Assembly (NCBI RefSeq): GCF_954871325.1
Contig: NC_088775.1
Span: forward strand, 66,813,561-66,877,560
Source: Gordionus sp. m RMFG-2023
Taxonomy: Eukaryota > Nematomorpha > Gordioida > Chordodea > Parachordodidae
Length of the DNA: 64,000 nt
Direction: 5' to 3'
Part shown: positions 52,501 through 61,500 of the stretch, one piece after another
How the letters are laid out: each line of letters opens with the position of its first letter
Position numbering within the stretch: position 1 is the first letter of the stretch
The notes under the pieces: model-generated
Database searches by the model: none
Seen by the model: the letters and a program-made list of their open reading frames with translations, nothing else
Told to the model about the DNA's origin: nothing
Program-made: the position numbers and the translations under genes

Positions 52501-55500
52501 ATCAATTTTTTCATAAGTTAGTAATAATTTTTAAATAATTTTTAAAAATCAATTTAAAATTTTTTTAAAATTGTAATATGCAAACTTGCGGATTTAATAT
52601 TATAAAATTGTATCTTCAAATTTTAATTATTTTAAATATTATATTCAGGGAAATGGACGGGAACAAACTTTGAGTAAATTTATGTTACGGAACTGGAAAG
52701 TTATTCCGGAACATTCCTAAAATTATATATAAATTTCTTAAAAAATAAAAAATTTTAATCCATCTAACAGGTCAATTTCTTTTTACTTTATTTTATAATT
52801 TTTTTTACTAGTGAAGTAATAACTAAAAAAAAACAACTACTAACCTTAAATCCCCGAAACTCAACCAAACCTTCTAAAAATAAACTGTCAAAAATTATAC
52901 TAAATTAATAAAATCCGAAAACAAAGCTGAAAATATATCAATCGTTTCTTTATTTTATTCTTAATTTTCCAATATTCAACAAGTAAAAAAATCGTAATTT
53001 TTTATATAAAAAAAAACTAATAATAATATGTATATCAAAAAAAATCATAACATTCAATTCTATATCCAATCAACCTTATTTTAATCGGTTGATTGGCATT
53101 TCGCTTAAAAAAATATAAATGTATTCGTATTTACAAATACGACATGCCACCCCTTTATGGGATTGTGGCATATCGTCAGATATAAAACAAAAATAATCTA
53201 AACCTTACAGTACTATTTCGAGAATATTTTTACACATAATTTTCTTAAATCGACATGGGGTTGACCCAAAAATCTTCAGCGCCCGCCGTCTGCGGAACAC
53301 CAGTTGTTAGTGTAGTAATCACCACTCTCTGCAACATATCCTCCCCACTCGGACCTCGGGATCCATTCAAGAGCTGACCACGAGCATCAAAATGACGAAT
53401 ATTGATAGAATGTCTCTCCATGTCCCTATCTGACCCTGAGGGAATTGAGTCTGTTGGCTGTCCCACCTCGAACTCGTGATGCACGCGTTTTCGTCCTTCG
53501 TTGATTCCCACTCGTGAGTTTTCAGATATCACTTCCAAGGGTACGCGAGTCTCCCGAGATGGCCGGGAACACTGATGTCGCAAGTGTCCCACCTCCTGAC
53601 AATTGAAACACCTTCAGCGTCGCACCTCTGGAATCGGTGGCTGAGTCTCGTTAGAGGATCCCGTCGCTAGAGTCATTCCATTGTTCTTCTTTATCAATGT
53701 TACCTGCAAGTAGAATTCGCCCATATCGATGATCCTGGATGTGGTTTCCATCTTGAATAATTAATTTCTTAATTTAAATTTTACAAACGAGAAAAAAAAA
53801 TATAAAATATTAATTTACGCTTTCAATATAAATAATATAGATGTATTTATAAACAACTTAAAAAAAAAACTTTTATCAATTAAAGTTTATAATTACAACA
53901 TTTGTAATTATAACCTCAACCCGGCATCTACAAACCTCACTCCCTTTTCATTTTATTTTCATACCAACATGAAATATTTTTTTAACAAAAAAAAAATGTA
54001 CCGCGATAAGAAAATCAATATTTCTCTTATAACCCACAAAAACATATTAACAAATGTTTTTATCTTCCCTTTACAATAAACCTTCCATCTCATATCCAAT
54101 CTTTATTCTACTTTTATTAATAACTAAACAACATTAAAATATATAATTTTTTTTTACAAAAAAAAACATGTGTACACTCTTATCTCACATTACCAACAAT
54201 ATTTCTTCCCTTTCATTATCTTCTTGCGGCTTGCCGATAAGTAATAAAAATATCAAATCAGTTTCTCTAACTCAATATATGATTTCCCTTTAACCATTAA
54301 CAATATAATATACTACAACTTTCCATTTTAATTTTCCATTACATTTCAACCTTTATTTAGGACTAACAACTGGTAACCTCAATGAATACCCTCTTTTTCC
54401 ATTACAAACATGAAATTTAAACCAATAATAAATAAACCAAAACAAAACAAAAAGGTTACCAACAGTTCACGTACATTTCATTTCCCTTCTATGCTTTATC
54501 TTTGCATAAATATATATATGCAACACTGCTCTAAGATGAGCCTAAACCTTCGGGTTGAAACCAAAACAATTAAACTAAGGAAAATAAAAAAACCCTACAT
54601 GAAATCACTAATTGTACATTTTCATCATTCATAAACCTATCTAAATCCTATTTTACCCTCCCTCCAACTATCCTCTAAGTCGAACATGATCATTATGGCG
54701 CATCACCGTGCCGCCCATTTCCAACTGAACCACGCTCAACTTCGAGCCTTTATTCTCGCTAACAATGCCCTTGACCCATTTTTTTCCCCTCCCATCAAAC
54801 AAGCGGGTCCATACCTTTTCCCCAACCCCGAATTTAAATTTCTGGCTTTCCAGAACTACCTTTCCTTTGTCCTTTATCTTTAAAAAATCCAACGGCAACC
54901 TAGTCCTCCGACCCAGGAATAATTCCGTAGGACTCATTCCCTCCCTATTTCGTGAGTTAAGATAATATATCTGAGCTAAGTACGCTCCATCCTTATAATT
55001 TACCGCTTTCCTTAACCAATTCTTAACGACGGCTACCATTCTCTCAGCCTGCCCATTCGAGCTGGGATGATAAGGCGGCGTCAAAATATGTCGAGTCTGG
55101 GTCTCCACACAAAACTGTTTGAATTCATCGCTCATGAATGCTGGTCCTCCGTCAGAAACAATGGTATCTGGCAAACCGAATCGGGCATACAATTCCCGTA
55201 ATTTTCTAATCACTATTCTGGTGGTATACCCCTTAACCTCGGTGTATTCCACCCATTTTGAATACGAATCAACCAATAAAAAATAAGCCCTTTTATCCAG
55301 ATCAAAGAAATCTATGTGAAGACGCTCCCAAGGTTTCTTTGTCCGGGGCCAAACCTGACCTACCTCCTTATGGGGCATAGCTGCACACGTATTACAAGGA
55401 ACGCATTTCCTTGTAATTTTTTCAATATCATTGCCCATACCTGGCCACCAAACATACTCCCTCGCCCAAGATTTCATCCTTTCCCGACCTTGATGTCCCA

Positions 55501-58500
55501 CATGTAATAAATTCAAAATTTTGCCACGTAATCTAATGGAATTACCACTCTCTTTGCCCTCATTACACAATCATCAACAATTGACAATTCCCTTTCAATC
55601 TTTTTAAAATTTTTACCATTATTTTCCCACTGTTTCTTCCCCGTTAAATATAATTTTATTTGACTCAGCTCTTTATCTTCTAAAGTACTGACTTTGTTCT
55701 TCCCAGTTGGTAGGACCTCCCCGTAGCATATGTGAAAGCGAACACACGAATGCTTTCTCATTTTCCCGAACCTTATCCTTATTCTCTTCATCATTTCCTT
55801 CATTTAATCCTAATCGGGACAGAATATCAGGCAAACAATTCTCTTTACCACGACGATATCGGATCTCCACGTTAAAGCTGCCCACCAACAACAACCAACG
55901 TTGTAACCGGGGGGACATCATTAACTCCCGATTATTCTTCCGGAATAAGTGAATTAACGGTTTGTGATCAGTAAAAATTACAAATCTTTTACCAATCAAA
56001 TACTCACGGCATTTTGTAAAACCGAAAATTACGGCCAGGGCCTCCTGTTCAATCACAGAATACCTGGTCTCCACCTCACGAAAAACACGCGAGAAAAAAA
56101 ATACGGGTCTCTCCAAGCCCTCTATTACCTGTAATAACGCCCCATCAACTCCTTTATTTGAAGCATCCACCGCCAAAACAATTTCCAATTCATTATCAAA
56201 ACACACCAAAACCGGCTCCTTTCCAATTTTTTCCTTTAAAATTTCAAGCAATTTGCTGTACATCCTTCCACTCAAAATGAATTCCTTTTTTCAATAAATC
56301 ATATAACGGCGCCGCAACCTTTGCAAAATCTTCCACGAACCTGTGGTAATAATTGACCATACCCAAAGAAGACTGCAACTCAGCCTTATTGTCGGGCCGT
56401 TTCATGTTCGATATATTTTTCAAATATTTATCCAAAGGTTTCACCTCAATTCCATTAATTCGATGACCCAAATATTCAACCTCCATTACCCCCAGAACAC
56501 TTTTCTCCTTACTGGCTCTCAAGCCTTTGTCACGAATTCTCCTAAACACTTCCTCCAAACGTTGATTATGCTGCTCCGGCGTCACACCAGTAATTAACAC
56601 ATCATCCATATAATAAAATACTCCTTCCAATCCTTGAAAAACTGACGCCATGGTCCGTTGAAAAATGGGAGCAGATACGCTCAACCCAAATGGTAATCTA
56701 CAAAACGCGAACAACCCCTTTGGAGTTGTTATCGTCAATAATTTACGGATTTCCTTTCTCAAAGGTAACTGCAAATACGCCGACGAAAAATCCACCTTGG
56801 AAAAATATTTCGCACCCTTCAACTGAGCCAAAATCTCCTCAATCCTAGGCAATGGATAGTTAACCTCCACAACCCATCGATTTACTGTGACCCTGAAATC
56901 CGCACAAAGTTTCAATTTACCATTTGCCTTTTTAACAGGCATTAAAGGAGTTGCCCATTCGCTATTTCCCACAGGAATAATAATGCCGCCTTTCACCCAT
57001 TTATCTAATTCCTCATCGATCTCCTTCCTCCATTCGAAAGGAACTCGCCGACAAGCCAAAAAGATCGGTGAAAAACCCTCCCTAAGTTGAACATCAACTT
57101 GATAATCATTCAAACAACCTAATTTTTCATCAAAAATGATGCCATACTGCCTCACTAAAACAGGAATAGCTTGATTAACTTTACTCCAATCCTCTTTTCC
57201 CCCGACCATAATTTGCTTCTCATTTATCTCATCATTAAAATCCAACTTACTCAGTTTCTCTATCATCTCCTCCGAAATTTCACAAATTTTATTACTGGTA
57301 TTATCCAAATTTCCATTCTCTTCAACATCAGTTATTACATTATCACTAGTATTAAAAATATTCCAATAATTATTGGGAGGACCAAGCTTGGTAATCCAAT
57401 CCCAACCCATAATAGTCTCAACATTTTCCTTTACTACCCATAAATCAAGGAATTACATAGTATCCTTAAGATGCACCCCCAATTTACTTTTTCCTAAAAC
57501 CACAATTTCAGATCCATCAAATTGTCTGACACACATAGACTCCCTCTCAAGTGTTTTTCCAGGCCAATACTTATAAAAATTTTTGCTAGAAATAATCGAA
57601 AAGCTAGCCCCCGTATCGAATAACATATCTATATTCTTATTGCCAATTTTCAAATTAACCTTCGGACACAAACATTGTCCATTTAAAATCTCCGTCACTA
57701 AATTATCATACACTTTAGTAGGAGGATCAATGCTCACTCCACCTGAAATAACCATTTTATTAGAATTAATATTATCTCCCAAATTCAACTCGGAATTTAG
57801 AGATTTTTTACTGACAATCATATTTCTTTTCACAAGATTTTTGGGACATTTTTCCCACCGAAAACTCCCGATATCCCTTTTATTCAAATATCGGACAATA
57901 TTCACAGGATATTGTTCCCATTTGAAACCATTAATATTTTTTTTACGAGAATTAAGGGGAAAAACACTCCCTTTCATTTTACATTACCACTATCAAGTTT
58001 TCCGTTTTCATATTTGTAATTATAACAATTTTCTCGAAACCTCGGTCTCCCAACCCCTATATAATTAACTCTGCCATCATATAGTCACCGCAAATTTTGA
58101 GACATTTCATTACATCGCATGGCCACATGACCCGGCCTACGACATTTAAAACATATACGAGACTCATTCACCCGAACAACTTATACACTAGCATTTCCTA
58201 TTTCCTTTTATGTCCTCTCCATCCGCAACGATGGCAAATGATTATTTCCACAAATCTTTTATTTCCTGACAATTCCTTATTTTCCTCGTAATCATAAAAT
58301 TTCTTATTAATATTTCTATCACCCACCTGGCTCTTAACCGGATTTTTGCTCTCCTTTATCAACGCATTGATGGCTTCTTTCATTTCTTTTATTTCCAGGA
58401 GGATCCTATCTGACCTCTCCCCAACATTTCCAGCCTTAATTTCCTCTAAAACATCTTTTAGATTACTTTCCAAGTCTGCTATTTTCTTCCCATAAATATC

Positions 58501-61500
58501 CGATATTAAATTAAAATAAGTTTCTGCCATTTTCTTTTTATAAACATCTGACACCGCAGTGTCCTTCTTCCAACTGCAATACATGCCTGCCAGTACCGCA
58601 GTATCCCTTTTTATCAAATATTTCGCCATAATGACCAATATATAAATTATTACCAATATCCCAATTACCATGCCCTGCTTAATTAAATCCAATTCATCAA
58701 AGTTTTTATACAAAACTTTAAGACCCAAATTCTTATATAATGAAATCTTAGTAGCCACACTATAATCATCATGATACCAAATGAACCATTTTCATGAATC
58801 TTTTAATCAATACTAACACTCAATTACAAAAACTTTAAATATTTGTAAAAAATATTAATACAGCACCTTAAATAAAAACTTCACTAGCAAAATCGTATAA
58901 TGATTAGTACAAATGCGCAGTCAAAAAATTTAAAGAATTTTTATAATTAAAAAATTTTTTGTTTTACCTTCTAAACCGAATAACTCCTAGAAAACGATCA
59001 GCGTCACTAGCACCACTAAAAAAACAAGTACTAACCTTAAATCCCCGAAACTCAACCAAACCTTCTAAAAATAAACTGTCAAAAATTATACTAAATTAAT
59101 AAAATCCGAAAACAAAGCTGAAAATATATCAATCGTTTCTTTATTTTATTCTTAATTTTCCAATATTCAACAAGTAAAAAAAATCGTAATTTTTTATATA
59201 AAAAAAACTAATAATAATATGTATATCAAAAAAAATCATAACATTCAATTCTATATCCAATCAACCTTATTTTAATCGGTTGATTGGCATTTCGCGTAAA
59301 AAAATATAAATGTATTCGTATTTACAAATACGACATTAACAATTAGCAAAGCAGTAAATTAAAAAATTAAAAAGAGAGATAAATCAAAAAATTTGCAAGA
59401 ATACTGGGAATCCAATAAAATAAAAATTCCTATCCTATATGAATTGGCTCATATCGTATTAACAATTCCATGTAGACTGGTAATTGCCGAACTGTTTTTC
59501 GACACTCAAATTTATACTAACACCACAAAAAACCTATATAATTGATAATCCTTTAGAAAATATATTATTGCTTCGATATAATAATTGATTTATTTAATGA
59601 TTAAATAAAGATTAATTAAAATATGTACATTTAAAAAATATATTTAAATTTTCTAGGTTCCGAAAGCCGGAACTGAATCAGAACAAAACAATTTTTTTGA
59701 TCAGAATGGGAACGCAAAAATCGGGTCCCTGATTATATTAAAAGATGTAAACCATCTATTAATAGATTGGATGAAATATAATTATTAATTTATACTACCT
59801 TATTATTGTATATATCAATAATTTAATTTTTACGACTTGTTTATATCATAAAAAAATGAATCTAATAGAGGAAATTTTTTTAATTGTAAAAAACGAGATA
59901 AGAAAGCTCTTATAAAATTCATCGGTGATAACTTTTATCATTCATAATTATATACCCATATTTTATGATTCTGAAAGATTGTAAGATTAAAAATAGTTTG
60001 AATTTATTTTTTGTTACAATTGGTATTCTACATTTTCATCTGTAAAAATTAAACTACTAAATATTTTTGGCCAATCACATATGATGTAGTTATCTATATT
60101 AGGCTTAAATTTCAAGTCTTATATAGTCTAAATTATAGGGGTAGATTAATATTCATCTGTACTATCGTCCCATGTCTCCCCTACTGTATATACTGGATGT
60201 GGATTTTAATGTATAATGAAATTTCATTTCATTCTAGTGTAATATGAAATCTCAATTTATATAAAAAAAAAATTTTTAATTAGGGTATCATGGAATCTTG
60301 TTTTATCCTTTTTATTTTTCTTAAAAAATTTTCCTTTTTTTATTTTTTATACTTTCTTTATTTTTTTTGAAATCTTAATGTTACGGTTACACTATACATT
60401 TGAGCATACTAATTTGACCAATTTCTTATTATTTATCCTTAATCAAATTTCAATTAACAGGAAAATAATCAACTGTAATTTTTTGAACATATAAAACTTG
60501 ATTTTTAACTTAGTGTAATATTGTACATTCCGGTAATCATGGAAACAAAAGAATAAGATTTTATAATAAATGTATTGTGATGATTTTTTGAAACGCATTG
60601 ACAAATATACTAATATCCCTCCAGATAAAATTATTTCACTTACAAGAATTATTTTAAAAAAACATTTTTATATTTTATTAAAACTTCTAAACTTTTTCTA
60701 GTAATTTTTTTTAAAACTTATAAATTCTTTTTTAAAAGCTTTTATTTATAATGAATAGTTTCACTATTTCCAATATCTTAGATCTATCTATATCTACAGA
60801 TTTGTAACATTTAACATTATATTGTTTATTATATATATTTTTTAAATTCTTTCTTACATGAAGAAATATATAATTATCTTCAATATTTTTCTCCTGTGAA
60901 TCAACAAAACATATCAGATAATTACCCATCATCCATATCAAGCTTTGCTCTGTTGTATATACAATTAATAGGGACGCTTAATATAAAACATTATGCACAT
61001 TTTATTTCTCTAAACCCATTATACTGCCAAACATAACATTTCAGGGAAATAATTTGACATCTACAGACAGTGTATGCTTAACAAGGCGGGCTTACTATTT
61101 AGACGTTCACGGGATGTAATATTTTATAAAACCCGTATCTGATTAAATAAAAAAAAGTAATCAAGGAGGAATTTGGATTTGAGTTTATTTAGTGTTATCT
61201 TATGTTGTAGAGGAACCTGTTCATGATTTATAAACAGTTTGAGTTAGCATTTTAAATTGAAAATGAAAATAAGAAGAATGTTAGAAAAATGAAAATCTCA
61301 ATATGATAATTGTTCTTAAGGTTAAATAATAATCGGAAAAAAAGTTATTAAAATGCGTCTCTCACTAAAAATTTATCATTCTAATTATTTTTTTTTAATG
61401 AGGACTTATGGAGTTTCCTGTCATGTTTATTTACATATAATTTGCTGTTTATGAGTTAAATCTATAATCGAAAATGTTAATGGGAAGAGTTTAATGAATA

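Larger units (their letters stand above)
52823..59335 (-). mobile_element. Ty3/gypsy-type LTR retrotransposon
   Basis: Two LTRs of about 320 bp (52823-53144 and 59016-59335) bound a coding interior read on the - strand. The LTR starts TGTCGTATTTG. A TGG-initial primer-binding-like site directly follows the 5' LTR at about 59015, and a purine-rich tract with AAAGGGG precedes the 3' LTR. In order from the 5' LTR: gag-like ORF with zinc knuckle, protease, reverse transcriptase, RNase H, integrase, then a second zinc-knuckle ORF. The LTRs are almost identical, so the insertion is young. Structure looks whole, but the coding region carries a few breaks (I would estimate three to five). Its base composition is richer in GC than the host intron. 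No clear target duplication was seen. Confidence 0.92.
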
